A stretch of DNA of 64,000 nucleotides from contig NC_079877.1 of NCBI RefSeq assembly GCF_029227915.1, positions 18,710,851 through 18,774,850 on the forward strand, given 5' to 3'. Source of the DNA: Hydractinia symbiolongicarpus. Its lineage: Eukaryota > Cnidaria > Hydrozoa > Anthoathecata > Hydractiniidae. Below, one piece after another: positions 1 to 12,147 of this stretch (the stretch's first letter is position 1; every line of letters begins with the position of its first letter). The notes below the pieces were generated by a model. It had not been told where the DNA came from. It saw nothing but the letters and a program-made list of their open reading frames with translations, and made no database searches. The position numbers and the translations under genes are program-made.

Positions 1-856
1 AGCCAACGAAACAAAGTGTTTGCAAAAAAGTTTGTAACAATTTTAAAACGGAGTTTAAACGAATTTATATTAAGCGATTACGATGCGATTGCGAAACGAT
101 TGGTATATGATTTTAATTGAAATGAAATGATTTTAAAGCAAATTTAAAAATATATATAATGAATAGGATACAAATTACTTAATTTTAACTGTTTCAAATG
201 TTTCAAATTCGTATAGAGATCGTTTCAAAAAAAAAAATTATACGAATTGACACTATTGTGGAGACAATCCCTTACTCTCAAGGATTCTTTTTATTTTTTA
301 CTTATTTTGTTTTAGTTATTTTTGAACTTTATTTCTCTAAAAAACGATTATAAATATATAAAGCTTGAATTACAAAATTACAAAAATGCTACTGAACAGA
401 ACATATAAATTGCCGATTTCTTTAACAAACAACATAAATAACACACATTTAAAATTTTATCTGAACAATAACGATTTCCTCACTCTCTCTAAAATACGAT
501 TCGGGGGATCAATTTTTCTTTTGTGTTGAATGTTAATCTAATCTATTTATCTTTGCAATCACATTGAGTATATTGATATAATATTGATAGTATAATGATT
601 TGCTTCTGGTAATAGAGCAGTATGTATTTCAAGGTGTTATTGACATGTATTTCACAAGTGTTCAGGACTGTTACAATTTAGTTTGAATGATATTCATTCT
701 TTCCTTTCTTTTTTAAGTCACTACTTTCAAACAATAGGTGGCCACAAAAAATGTGAAAGTTTAAAGGGGATGCAGAGCGGCTGTTGGTTTTAGACTTCAG
801 TGCCTTACACGAAAGTCGAGCTGTTTGCTACGAAAAACTAACTGGCTATTTGCTGA
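1..856. other. AT-rich stretch without a recognisable gene
   Basis: I see only AT-rich sequence with scattered homopolymers here. No open frame with a recognisable product, no RNA gene and no clear repeat boundary is visible before the minisatellite that follows. Confidence 0.5.
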
Positions 857-1133
857 GATGTAGGTGATTCCACGAGTCACTGAGATGTAGGCATTTCCAT
901 GAGATTTGCTGAGATGTAGGTGATTCCATGAGAGTCGCTGAGATGTAGGCATTTCCCAAGATTTGTTGAGATGCAGGCATTTCCACGAGATTTGCTGAGA
1001 TGTAGGCATTTCCACGAGATTCGCTGAGAGGGTTGCATTTCCACAAGATATGCTGGTGTTTCCATGAGATACACCCCAGGTGAATTAGCATTTCCACTAG
1101 AGTCGCAGGCGTTTCCACGTGATACGTCTTACT
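857..1133. repeat. 29-bp minisatellite
   Basis: About six consecutive units of 27-29 bp share the core gagatgtaggcatttcca followed by a variable ngagattngct. The array then decays into shorter, more diverged units up to about 1133. Three overlapping minus-strand open frames run through it only because the unit lacks stop codons, so they are not taken as genes. Confidence 0.85.
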
Positions 1134-1199
1134 AAGGATAAGGATGGAAACACACACATTTGGTTTGGGCCACCCTGACACCAAACCTGACATCCCCCC

Positions 1200-2905
1200 T
1201 TTCCCCTAACTCAAGTGTAGTTATGACATGAAACAAGTGAAATATACTTCTAATATTATGTCATTGTTGTTGTTTGCTTTTATGTTGTTGCTTCAGAACC
1301 ATAGTAATTAAGAACACCTTTCAGAATGTGAATATCGGACTTAGTGTAGAAGTAGAGAAAATGTCAACATGAAGGGGAGCCTCTAAAGATTGGGGAAATT
1401 GCAGATCTCAAGAAGATAGTTGACATGACAATAACAATAGATGTTAAATATTGAACAGTTTAACCATGATTAAAAAGAAGAATTTAAATGAAGGCCTTTC
1501 TAAATGTTAAAATAGTTTGGCAGACGAAATAATAACCTTGCACATTATTCTCGTATCCGTGTTAACATTCTTGAAATTTTCTGTTCATTTATAACAAAAA
1601 TTTACGAAAACATGCAAATTTTCAAGTTTATACACTAAGTACAACTGCCTCTATTTGGTAGCCAAACTTTTGATGTTGTATGAAGAAATGACCACACAAA
1701 TTAACTTCAGTAAAAATTTTTCACTACAGTTAGATATATGGTCAAACTCTTATAAAATTTAAAAACTTTAAATTACAATAAATCCTGTTCTAATAATCTT
1801 TTGGTATTCTAAATTTCCTTTGTTATATAATTTTTGCTGATAAATCCAAATATGCCACTCAGTTTTCTTAAAAGTTCATTGTTTTCTTTTTCAAAATTTG
1901 ATATTGTTAAAGGCGCGTAATCACCCTGTAGGCAACTTTTTTTGAGGTACCTCTTTTATAGTAAAAATTGAAAGATATACATGAGAAAACATTATCCTGA
2001 AAATTTTATTGAAAACTGAAAACCAGAACATGTTTAAATGTTTCAAAATGTAGCAAACTCACCCTAATTTCTCTTAGCGTACAGAACCGCCATTACATTT
2101 CATTGCACGAATCATGCCAAAATAAACGCATGGCAAAATCGATCACATGGTTGCTGGATTCATGCCATGACAAATTATCAGATCTAGACAATTAGAATAC
2201 CTATAGTTTTAGAATTTCCCCTTTTATGCTCTAAATTTAATTATCTCCATAATGCTTCAACTATCTTCAACTATCACAATGTGCATTCTCCCCTGTTGGT
2301 TTTTTTGCTTATAATATGCAATAATCCCAGTCATGCTAATAAAAAAGACAGAGCATTAATTATCATAATTATTAAGACAATATTGCGATTTCTTCTTTCT
2401 GCTTCCTTTTGTCTGTGGTCTCCAAAAACAATGGTGAATAGAATAAATAGAAAATTATTTTGTGTCTTTCCAATAGAAACTCCTGGGATAAAATTTCTTT
2501 CCAATTTTTGATGCCATGTTTTACAAAGAAAAAACAAGCCAAAAATACAGCGTGAACAGGGCGTACCATAATATCGATATTATCGAACTCCATCTCAGTG
2601 CTCATTTAAAGTTAAGGCTGTTTGTTTACCTAGTTTCACACAAACATTTTGCGATGGCCTGCTTATTAGACAGGAATAAGAGATCTTATGGCGGCTAGAA
2701 AAAAACAACAATAAATTAAAGATATAGACGTATTTCAATGTTTATGTTTTACGGCACTTTTGCGCATGCACAAACTTGCGAAAAAATGGACAGGCAAAAC
2801 ATTGGGGGCGCCCAGTGTCATTTCTTAGAGATTATTGAAGAGAAGAGACGTGTTGTACTGTTTGGATATATTTATTTTTTAAATACTTTAAAAAACTTAT
2901 TTTCA
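1200..2905. other. Gene-poor AT-rich stretch
   Basis: No coding region with family resemblance is visible. Short open frames around 2281-2700 lie on both strands with low-complexity composition and no motif, so they are treated as chance frames. Confidence 0.45.
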
Positions 2906-2910
2906 TAACA

Positions 2911-4395
2911 ATGCCTGATAGCTGCTGCGTACCTAATTGTACAAATCGTCGGAAGACAGGTGAAGAAGGGGGATTTTACAAAATCCTAACAAGAAGCATC
3001 CTGTGTTGAGGGAGAGATGGCTGACTGCATTTGGCAGAATTGAATGGTCAGAAGAGTTAATAAAGAATGCCAAAGTGTGTCATTTACATTTTGTGTCTGA
3101 TAAGTGACTTTGTTCACTCATTTTTAAAAGTTATTTTGTAAAATAGTGTGAGCCATATTGTGTTTTGTGTCCCCTCACCCACATGAACTTTTTCTCTGGA
3201 ATTTTTAAAAGTTTATAAATTTTTTATTGTTTGCTTTTTTAGGAACAAAGTCCAAAGATTCTTCTCATCCAGAATGGGTACCCTCAGTATTTGAACGTTG
3301 TGGAAACCAAGTGAGTGAAAAAAGAAAGCTTGAAAAGCAACATGACATTCTCGACTCACAAAACGAAGGAAATTAACATCTGAATTAGTAGCTAAAAGTG
3401 AATCTGACGATGATTTTAAACCCCCAGAAGATCAAGGTCCTTCCATGTCAGAATTATGTCAGAAAGAACAAGAACTTGAGGAGAAAGTTAAATGCTTAGA
3501 AAAGGATTTAAAAAATGAGGTGGATGAAAAACAGAACATTTCAAACAAATAGACTGGATTGAATAGCGAAATGCAAATAGATTAAATGAAATTCATGGAC
3601 TTAGAAACAAAAACAAAACACTTTCATTGAAACAATCTCCTGAAATGTTTTATTTTTATACTGGCTTAAACAAAGGTAGATTTAATTGGGTGGTCAATAT
3701 TGTAAAACATAAAATTAAGCCAGTAACAAAATTGTTGACACAAAAAGATCATGTTCTTGTAGTCCTCGTGAAATTAAAACTTGGACTTCTTAATAGGGAC
3801 ATTGCATATAGACTTAAAGTTCAACCACCTGTGATTTCTCGTATTTATTGACAGTTGTTACCACAACTAGCAAAGTCATTATTGTTTACACTGATATGGC
3901 CTGAAAAACAAGCTTTAAGAAAAAATTTGCTGCTATAAAAGCTGTTGCTGTATAATTGACTGCAGAGAAATTTTTATTCAGTGACCATTAAACTTGAATG
4001 CCAGGGCACAGACTTGGTCCAATTACAAAAATACCAATACAATAAAATATTTGATAGCTTGTTCTCCATCCGGTTCTGGCAGTTTTTTATCTAGAGGATG
4101 GGGTGGAAGAGTATCAGATAAAAAAATAACGATCAAAAGTGGCTTTCTAGACTTAGTAGAGTATGGTGATATGGTTTTGGCAGATAGAGGTTTTCTTATT
4201 GAACAAGAATTAGCCACAAGGGGAGCATTTTTGAAGATACCCAAATTTACTAGGGGAGAAGACCAAATGTCTGCTGCAGATGTTGATCGATCAAGGCAAA
4301 TTGCAAATGTTCGAATACATATTGAGAGAGTGATTGGACGATTAAGAAAATTCATGATTCTGAATACCACTATTCCGATTCGACCGAATGGATAA
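2911..4395 (+). pseudogene. Decayed THAP-domain DDE transposase (ISL2EU/IS4EU-like)
   Basis: The start at 2911 opens a THAP-type zinc finger (MPDSCCVPNCTNR, then a frameshifted segment ending KVCHLHF), giving the C2CH pattern expected of THAP DNA-binding domains. A probable intron ends at the ttttttag near 3240. A stretch at 3627-3851 resembles the helix-turn-helix that precedes DDE_Tnp_4 domains. The catalytic domain is at about 3950-4395: a first Asp in IDCREIF, a second in LADRGF and a Glu in HIERVIGRLRKF, with the family word ARAQTWSNYK between. An in-frame TGA follows IDCREIFIQ, and there are stops or frameshifts near 3000, 3375 and 3550. The THAP plus DDE_Tnp_4 combination is known from ISL2EU-type transposons. 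This copy cannot encode an intact transposase, and I did not find its terminal repeats. Confidence 0.75.
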
Positions 4396-4637
4396 AGTAA
4401 TGGTGGTTGTTTATGCGCTAGTCAACATAAGCAAAGGCAATGTATAAATTATATGTAGTGCATATACTTTAGTTGTACATTTTACTAGCTTCAAACATTT
4501 TTTACAAACTTTAAACATAATTCAAACTTAATATATATTTTACTGACTTTGTTTTACTAACTTTTTATATATATCTTTTATATTGCCTTATAAGAATAAA
4601 TTTGGTGTGGATTTAATTTTGCATATTCTCACAAATC

Positions 4638-5115
4638 TCACTTTTTTGTGTGCTTTAAAGGTTACCTCCTGTGAAAAATCAAGTTGAGCTCAAATGAAAG
4701 AGCTTGAAAGGTTGTCTAGGAATTTGAATATTTTTTTAAAAATCCTTGATTGGTTCTTTAGAATTTGGACTAAGAAGATTAACTAATTATGCATGATGTC
4801 ATGAGTATGCTCTGCAAGGGAGTTAATTTAACATTTTTGAAAAGCCATATAGAGTTAAAAATATTTTCTGGCCGTTCACTTTGACGGGTTTTGAACATTT
4901 TACATGTTTTTTATTTAGTTACCATAATTATGCTCAATGCATACTCATGACGGCACAATTTCGCATAATTAGCGCTACTTTTAAGACAAATATCTCGAGA
5001 ACAGATAAAGATTTTTGAAAAAAATAAAAAGATTTCTAAACAACTTTCAAAGATCTTTCATATGAGCTCAACTTGATTTTTAGCGGGAGGTAAACTTTAA
5101 GCGACTTGTGTGTGA
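4638..5115. mobile_element. Foldback/MITE-like element with long inverted arms
   Basis: The left end (tcacttttttgtgtgcttta, then ggttacctcc, then atcaagttgagctca) returns in reverse complement at the right end near 5040-5115. The arms run about 100 bp or more with mismatches, and weaker inverted similarity continues inwards around catgagtatgc. There is no coding capacity. The structure fits a non-autonomous DNA element with long terminal inverted repeats; target-site duplications were not resolved. Confidence 0.65.
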
Positions 5116-5186
5116 ACTCGCCAGGAGTGTGAACCAAATACACATACAGATCAACATAAATTATATCTGGAAGTAGTAAAGCATCA

Positions 5187-5492
5187 TCAGTCGCTAGTCT
5201 GCTGCGAGTAAGGATCTGCAAGCATAGTCCCATCTGCGAGTGTAAGTTTTCCAGTACAGTGGGATTTATATGCATTTAAAAGATTTTGAAAATAGTCAGC
5301 ATTTTTCGACATGTTGAAATATAAATAAACGCATGTGCCTTCTAAATGTTTGTTTTTATCAGCAAAGAGGAAGTGCTTCACACAATCAGTACATTTTTGA
5401 CTACGTTTATATGTTGGTTTATTTAAACTGTTATGTCTTATCGGAAACGTACGTAGTCCGTGGCTCGGCTTAACTTTGTTGTATATAGTCAT
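5187..5492 (-). CDS. Hypothetical open frame, 101 codons
   Basis: An uninterrupted minus-strand frame begins with ATG and contains two cysteines spaced C-x2-C (KCTDCVKHFLF) and a later pair of cysteines. I do not recognise a family. It overlaps the edge of the neighbouring foldback region only slightly. It may be an exon of a mobile-element gene or a chance frame; there is no supporting context on either side. Confidence 0.25.
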   Translation of the reverse strand: MTIYNKVKPSHGLRTFPIRHNSLNKPTYKRSQKCTDCVKHFLFADKNKHLEGTCVYLYFNMSKNADYFQNLLNAYKSHCTGKLTLADGTMLADPYSQQTSD

Positions 5493-5499
5493 CCATAGC

Positions 5500-6555
5500 T
5501 TAAAAAATATGATTGACAGCTGTTCTCGCTTTCATTAACATGATTTTTAAATACTAACAGAAGGGATGTATAATAAACGAGTAAATACCCCACGGGTAAG
5601 GACTTTTTTGTTGAGTAAGCAGACATTATAAGATGGCAACAAGAGCTTCGATCAATAAGCAAAACGACTTTCCTTTTTCAGTTTTTTGAGTAATCATAGT
5701 AATATTTTATGCTCTTTTTGCATGTTGTTTACCATTTCTGCTGCCATCTTTTGCCTGTCGAAATGCGCAGAAGTCTGGGAGCCACTTGCGCCATAGTGAA
5801 ATACGTCTATAAAAGTATCATTATTTCCATTTCTAGTAAGTTTTATATCCTCAAATTTTCAGGAAAGGCATAACTCCGTTTGAACTTTGAAATTAATAAA
5901 AAAAATATGTATGTTAATTTTTTTCGAAAAGGGTGTATAACAAAATAATAGCGCTCACTTGAAAAAGTAACAAAAAATGAAAAAGAAGAAGAAGAAAAGA
6001 GAGTTTAAAGTTATAAAAAAAATAGAAATACAGATATAGCTAGCCAGCTAGTTACCTGGAGAACTTTCAAGTTGAATGTATTTTTCTTTTTCAGGTGTTG
6101 TTGAACTCATTTCATTGGACCAACATCAAGAAGCGTGGTTTTGCTTGTCCCGTGAAAAAACTGTATGTTAAAAAGGAAAACTTGCTGTTATCTGTGACAT
6201 AAACTATCCGAGAAAGGTTTTTCTTTTCTTCCTACAGCAAAATGCCTGTTTGTTTTTCCTTTTGAATGTTTTGTTCTGATTTCGCGGGTTACCCTCATAA
6301 TTGGTAGTGGCTAGATGCAGCGCGACTCAGAACCATCATATTTTTTTCAAATACACTTCATCTCGGAGGTCACCCTCCATCAATGATTTTTGTGGAGAAG
6401 TTCGAGCGGATAGATGAAACTTAAATTAAATCATCATTTTATCTTTTTTTTTTTTAAAAAAAAGTATGTAAAATGTAAATAAAAAAACAATATATAAAAA
6501 ACGCTTAGTGAAATCATAATGATAAGAAAGAGAAATACACTGTTTTGAATGAACA
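5500..6555. other. No gene seen
   Basis: The sequence is AT-rich with several poly-A/T runs. I see no motif-bearing frame, RNA gene or sharply bounded repeat. Confidence 0.4.
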
Positions 6556-7773
6556 TTAACACTTTCCACACTTCCATTTAACAGCCTCGTCATCGTTTTT
6601 AAATACTTTTAAAGGAATGGACACACACTTTCTGTGATACCATTCCTCGCATTTACTGCAAACAGCCATGAACATCTTGCTGTCAGCTTCGGCGTCTCTA
6701 GTGAAAAATGGTCGACGACAAACACAAAAAACATCCTGGTAACTGACCAACGCTCTGTTGGTCTTGCACCTTTTTTCTGTGCGAGGAAACGGCGAAAACT
6801 TTTCTTCAACCAAGCATGAAAGAAGATGTTTTCAAAAAGTATGTTACTGGATTGCGTTACTGGATATAACACTGCAGAAATGTTTGCAGAGCATGCCATT
6901 ACGTTTGAAGTCCGGAAAAGTGCAGCTACATGTTGTGTTTTCGTCACCGAAATCTACTCGATAGGTTTTCTTCTCGACAGTATATTGCACAGAGCTTCGC
7001 ACTGTAAAAACGCTGTTACTTACATGACGTACTGATTCGACCATTTCATGATCCACAGCCCCCTGACGAGCCAAGATGTGGTTGACGATATTCTTTGGCC
7101 GATTTTCTAAATAAGCCGGCAATCCAGTAACGTTATTTTTGTGTTTATTCGAGTAGCGTACTTTCAATTCCACATATCGGTTATACAAATCTGGCAAGAA
7201 ATCATCAATGACGACAGTCAGCATTTCGCTTAAAGAACACTTTCTATAATCATTTAGCTGTTCAGATTTCAGTTCTCGATTCAATCTATCTGTCCCGTTG
7301 TTAGTATTTGTTAACATTAAGTCAATTGGTCTGTAGTAAACAGCCCATCTTTTGATCTCTGGTCGCCACGTGTTCGAAAACCAATTGCGCAATTTTCCTG
7401 TGTACCGTTCCCACCGCATAAAGTCCGATGAAGCTGTTTCTAGTTCATTTTTTTCGGATGCGTGAGCAATGCGTCTTAAACGGACTTTTACATCGTCGGC
7501 GTACGCAGCCACACCGTTGTCTGCTTTCGACGTCCATCGTGTCCATGCTTGCTCACGAGGGAAATCACAGAGGAATACACTTGTTCCAGGAAAGACCTCT
7601 TCCAGTAAGTAAGCTTTTTGAACTTCAGCTAACTGATAAGTATTTACAAAATAAATTACCTTTTTCTGTGAAACCTTTGGAGCATCTTGTGATGGAAAAC
7701 TTTGAACGATGTTCATACTCATACTTCCCTAGTTCCGCTCTAAACTCTTCATATGACTTAAATGTTTCAAAAT
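6556..7773 (-). pseudogene. MULE-like transposase remnant with SWIM and PHD zinc motifs
   Basis: Three segments on the minus strand belong together. An upstream exon (7773 to 7660, after ttttag and before gtaatt) carries the word FETFKSYEEFRAEL, typical of the N-terminal FAR1/WRKY-GCM-like region of these proteins. A 292-codon frame (7722 to 6844) holds the end of a MULE-type domain (FLCDFPREQAWTRW), a conserved spacer and a SWIM finger, CSC followed by eleven residues and CKH. After a short putative intron, 6813 to 6556 encodes a PHD finger: CVC, CSKCEEWYH and WKCGKC. The central catalytic part of the MULE domain is missing between the first two segments, so an internal deletion is likely. 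The ATG of the long frame is not a convincing start because it lies out of frame with the upstream exon. It could be a domesticated gene, but the missing core argues for a dead transposon. Confidence 0.65.
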
Positions 7774-8156
7774 CTAAAAGAAATCACTTAATAATGTCAA
7801 TGTTTTTCGTTTCTTTTTCTACTTAGCTAATCAACTATGCATAATAGTAAAAATATACCTGTAGCTTCTTCTTTCTTGTTTGGGAGCTCGTTTTTAATAT
7901 TATCAATCGACTTTTCTTCCCTAATAGATTCCATATCACAGGTAAACTAGGAGAAGAAAGAAATAATAATCAGTGAAAAATATTCTCAACAATGTTAGGA
8001 ATAATCCGAAGAATAATCTATTCACTATTTCGAAAAGAAAAAAAATGTTGTAGTTACCTACCAAATTTATCTTAAACTTTTTCCTTTTCGATAAAATAAA
8101 TATTTTGAACCAAATTTCAATAAATAAACTAGTATAGAAAGTGTTGCGGAGAGGTT

Positions 8157-8580
8157 GCCAAGGCAAAGGCATTAAGCACGGCAAGGAAAGGGCACGGCAA
8201 AGGCAGGCAAGGAAACAGGGCACGGCAAAGAGGCAGACAAGGAAACAGTAAGGCAGGGGTAGACAAGGCATGGTAGGCACAAGCAAGGCAAAGGCATTGA
8301 GCACGGCAAGGAAAAGGCACGGCATATGCAGGCAAGGAAACAGGGCACGGCAAAGGCAGACAAGGAAACAGGAAGAGGAATCAGTAAGGCAGGGGTAGGC
8401 AAGGCACAGGCAAGGCAAAGGCATTAATGAAGGCAAGGAAAAGGCACGGCATAGGCAGGCAAGGAAACATGAAGAGGAATCAGCAAGGCAGGATACCAGA
8501 AAAGGGCATGGCAGGCACCAGAAAAGGCATGGGAAGGGTAGGCAAAGGCACGGTGAGTGATGGCAAGGCAGGCAGGGACC
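8157..8580. repeat. G/A-rich minisatellite (ggcaagg/ggcaaagg)
   Basis: Irregular tandem units built from ggcaagg, ggcaaaggcattnagcacgg and aggaaacaggg fill this stretch. It is far richer in G and purines than its surroundings. Long Cys/Pro/Leu-rich minus-strand frames across it are by-products of the repeat. Confidence 0.85.
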
Positions 8581-8589
8581 TTAATAGAA

Positions 8590-9208
8590 ACTCTCCCCTC
8601 TACAACTCAAATATTACGTATTCTCAATATATCTAAATATTAAGTTGCAAATTTCAAATTCAGTACCTAAAAACAGGATATTACATTTATATAAGGTCCA
8701 TATACAGCGAATCATCAGAATTGTGTGTCAATACAAGAAGTTAAACCTTTTTTTTAAATTAAAGATTAAAAGTCAACTTGGTTCGAATGAATTTGACAAT
8801 ATTGGTTTTTAATAACTCTAACAACAATAAAAGTCAAGATACAGAAATGATCGCAGAAGTCAACGAGAGTCATTTTTTAAAAACGCCTATTTTGGTTTCT
8901 TGTTCACCAAAAAGTGTTAGTTTCATTCAAAGTTTTAGAAAAAGAAAAATGATAGGCAGTTTTGAGTAAAAATACAAAATATAGTCGAATATAATCAAAA
9001 ATACACGGTAAAAAGGCTAAAAATAGGATTTTTTTATATTTTTGAGATTTAAAGCCAACTTGGTGCAAAGTAACACATGCACTAAGTAATTGATTTTATA
9101 AAATTGGCACGTTTTCTCACATATATAAGGATTCAGATAAAAAAATCACCTCGATAATGTGTGACCACGGATTACCTGGCTGTTGTTAGATGCATAATTG
9201 TTTTTCCT
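8590..9208. other. No gene seen
   Basis: The sequence is AT-rich. The one short plus-strand frame at 8778-8969 has no motif and low complexity. Confidence 0.4.
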
Positions 9209-9277
9209 AGCCCCGTCCAGGATTTGAACCCGGATCTCTCATTTGCATGAGTGCCATAGCCATTAGACCAACAGGGC
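9209..9277 (-). pseudogene. tRNA-like sequence with intact A and B boxes but no 7-nt anticodon loop
   Basis: On the minus strand GCCCTGT pairs perfectly (one G-T) with ACGGGGC as a 7-bp acceptor stem. TGGTCTAATGG matches the RNA polymerase III A box and GGTTCAAATCC the B box, and CCGGG/CCTGG forms a T stem around TTCAAAT. The body is 68 nt, about four short of a normal tRNA. The deficit lies mainly in the anticodon arm: CTCAT-GCAA-ATGAG leaves a 4-nt loop (or CTC/GAG with an 8-nt loop), so no normal anticodon can be presented. The D stem is only 3 bp. No T-run terminator follows directly. It is either a decayed tRNA or the head of a tRNA-derived repeat. Confidence 0.6.
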
Positions 9278-9289
9278 ATAAAATTATTG

Positions 9290-10820
9290 AGTGTTTTTAG
9301 TGAGTAAAAAAGGCATATATATCTGGAGAAAAAGTTACGCTTTTTTATAAGAACAATTTCATAAGAGATGAGCCGTCAAATTTGCGAAAAATAAGAACAG
9401 ATTCAGGCTCAAATCATTAGTTTCTCAAATTTTCTTTTCGTCGTTAGAACTATGATTTTGAGATATATAAATGACATCTATAAAAATGAAATAGAGAACG
9501 ACTTCTCAAAAAGCAATGCCAACATTTTATGGACTAATATTCTTTTAAAAAAAATTAACAAATTTATAAAATTCAAATGTACCGTATTTGCTGCGGCTCT
9601 CATTAATTTCTAAGGGGGTGCTAATTAAAGGGAGTTTTATATTAAATAAAATCAACAACAAATATAGCTTTAACTTTTATCCTCAACTAAACAATAAAAG
9701 CAATAAATCTAACTAAAGAAGTGTTTTATGTCTCATTTACAAAAAAGATTGCTAAAGTATTGTGTTAACAATTTTCAAATTTTATTTCAAATGAGCCCCT
9801 CCTTGCTTTTTAAGGGTGTGAATGACCTAAAAGTGAAAAATAGTGATAGCTCTACATAACCTTCCATTTTCACTATATCTTTCAAAATAAATACTATGGA
9901 CAAGGTTGCAAAAAACACATTATGGAGGTTGCATTTATTCTTTTATTTATAAAAAAGTCCAGGCTCTTCTGCTAAAAAGAATATATCTATACCAATGTTC
10001 TTTTGCTGATTTGGCTAAACTTTTGGTTCTTAGTTTTTTGTCTAAAATTGTTAGAACCAACATATTTTGTGGATAATTGTAGATATTTGATGGTACTTTC
10101 CTAATCAGAGCATAATTAACTCATTGTGCAGTATGTGTATGACTGGAAAATATGTCTTAAGGATCATTTAAATCTAGCTACATAGCTAATTTTATGCCAG
10201 CCAAGTAGCCAGTTTTATGTCAGATAAGTAGCTAGTGAGAAAAACAGTTTTGTGCTGGTTAACTACCTAGTTTATGCTGCTAGCTAGCCAATTTGGTAGT
10301 GTTATACCAGCTTATTTTGCCACATATTTTTACGAAAAAAACCCGTTCTCTAAGTATCACTGCAAAAAAACCGGCACTCCAATTTTTACGAAGAAAACCG
10401 GCACTTTAAGCTTCAGAACGCTTTCAGCTTAAAGCACAGGTAGCTCTTATACGCCATTCACGTTGATTATTTAGCAAAAAAACTGCATTGTTGAGATCCA
10501 GAAGGTGTAATACTTTATTCAGTTAACAAATATCATGTTAATTTCTTAAATATTGTTGCGCACATGCCATTTTTAAATTTACCGGTTCTTTAAGCGATCC
10601 TGAGCTTAAAGAACCGGTACCGGTGCACTAGCCACGTCCTTCATAATTTATGCACCAATAATTAGGCCTCCTCGTTAGCGTGGGGTGCGCTCTAAGGAAA
10701 TCCTGTTTTCTTTCTTTCGTCAATTTTTTTCCTTTTTTTTAGATTTCTCCGTATTTCTCTGAAAAGTCCTTGTTCCTTAGCTCCTCTAGGAATTTGCGCA
10801 GCTATAACAAAGAAAATTTG
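9290..10820. other. No gene seen
   Basis: This long AT-rich stretch has poly-A/T runs. Around 10340-10620 there are short phrases related to accggcact and aagaaccggta. I find no motif-bearing open frame. Confidence 0.4.
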
Positions 10821-10822
10821 AC

Positions 10823-11060
10823 CTTATCTTTCTATGATTAACGAATCGTCCCAGCGATCAAGGGGTAGGAAAGAAGAAGAAACCACCCTCGTCCCCAGGT
10901 TTTTTTTGCCTTTTTTGATATAAGAGAATAAATTGAATCAACAACGCTAACACATTAAAGGTAGTGATGCTATATCTTATCTTTTTTTAATTAACGAATC
11001 GTCCCAGCGTTCAAGGGTAGGAAAGAAGAAGAAACCACTCTCGTCCCCAGGGTTTTTTGC
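10823..11060. repeat. Direct repeat of a roughly 88-bp unit
   Basis: A block beginning near 10823 (cttatctt, ttaacgaatcgtcccagcg, aaggggtaggaaagaagaag, cgtccccagg) is repeated at 10974-11060 with few changes, separated by about 60 bp. A related phrase, acctcgttcccagggctttt, occurs near 11484, and related phrases occur in the palindrome at 34.5 kb. This suggests a dispersed element family. Confidence 0.7.
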
Positions 11061-11084
11061 CTACATGTTAACACATGTTATGGC

Positions 11085-11317
11085 ACATATGCCTGTAAAG
11101 TCTTCGTAAATGAGGGTCCGCGCTCTACCAGACAACTCCCTGCAAAATCCAACAGCCCACACATTGTGCCATCTCTGCAATTTCCTCACATGGCTTGGGT
11201 TAACCCGGGCGATAGTAACACTTATTCGCCCATATTGAATCGCCGCTTTAGGGGAATCGAAACCCCGGTCACCCGCACAAAGTACGAGAGTTATAACCAC
11301 TAAGCTACGGCGCCGTA
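11085..11317 (-). mobile_element. tRNA-derived SINE, copy 1
   Basis: Read on the minus strand it starts GGCGCCGTAGCTTAGTGGTT, a tRNA-like head with an A box, and then has a B box in CGGGGTTTCGATTCCCC. A tRNA-unrelated body follows, with the phrases CGGGTTAACCCAAGCCATG and GTTGTCTGGTAGAGCG. The same head-to-body order occurs at 13521 (plus) and 14259 (minus), so this is one dispersed SINE family. A long minus-strand open frame overlaps it but reflects the repeat. Confidence 0.8.
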
Positions 11318-11319
11318 TA

Positions 11320-12140
11320 TGTTGCCATCTACGCCTAAAATAGTTTATAAAAGGGGAAAAGGAGTGTGTCAAATTTGTGCTGAAGAAAATCTGCACATCA
11401 TCACTTGACCAGAATTTTTTCAAAAAGTGGAAAGGATAAATCTTAACAGCACAAAAATATTCAGAACATGTGGAATAGACCAACCTCGTTCCCAGGGCTT
11501 TTTGTCTCTCATCGGCGCTACGCTTATTGATAGGTCTGACGAAAAAGGTCCTGGAGGAGGCTGGTTTTATTCCGTGCCGTGATTGGTACAGTCTTTTCAT
11601 CTAATAATGCGTAAGATAATACGCCACTCGGTCCGTGAAATATCTGGCACACACTGTGCATACATGTGCTTAAGAGAAAAGTATTTGGAGAACACATTTT
11701 GGCAGATTTTTATGGCTTTATTATTATTATTATATACCCGTAAGCAAAAACAGCCATTGAATAAATAATCGTATTCCACCTGTATTATTCAATGCTTGTG
11801 ACGTAACAATAGTTTTGACAAAACATCAGTAAACGCATGTTTTGATTTTATCCTTTCCGCCTCATTAATTTTTATCGTAATTAACTGTGATTGGTTGTTT
11901 CTTAGTGGTCCGTTTTCTGATTGGTCGATTTCCAAACACGTGAAATGGCGGGAACTTTTTTGTCGAGAAAATTCTTTTTACAAAAACATCAAAACAAAGA
12001 AATCGAAACAAAAATGAATCGCTTCGGGGACATAGATGATGCAAGAATTGAAAAATTCACTATAAAATGAAACGAAAACGAAACAAACACAAAACAAAAT
12101 AAGTAATATTAATTATAACAATCTCTTTTGGGTATATAAT
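11320..12140. other. No gene seen
   Basis: The stretch holds an undated repeat fragment around 11480-11560 (cctcgttcccagggcttttt and inverted relatives) and otherwise AT-rich sequence. No motif-bearing frame is visible. Confidence 0.35.
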
Positions 12141-12147
12141 AAAACAT

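Noticed and set aside
797-1193. Three overlapping minus-strand open frames
   Set aside because: They are products of the 29-bp minisatellite and have repeat-derived sequence only.
7936-8436. Cys/Pro/Leu-rich 166-codon frame
   Set aside because: It runs through the ggcaagg minisatellite, and all three minus frames are open for the same reason.
11061-11600. 179-codon minus-strand frame
   Set aside because: Most of it is the SINE and neighbouring repeats; there are no protein motifs.
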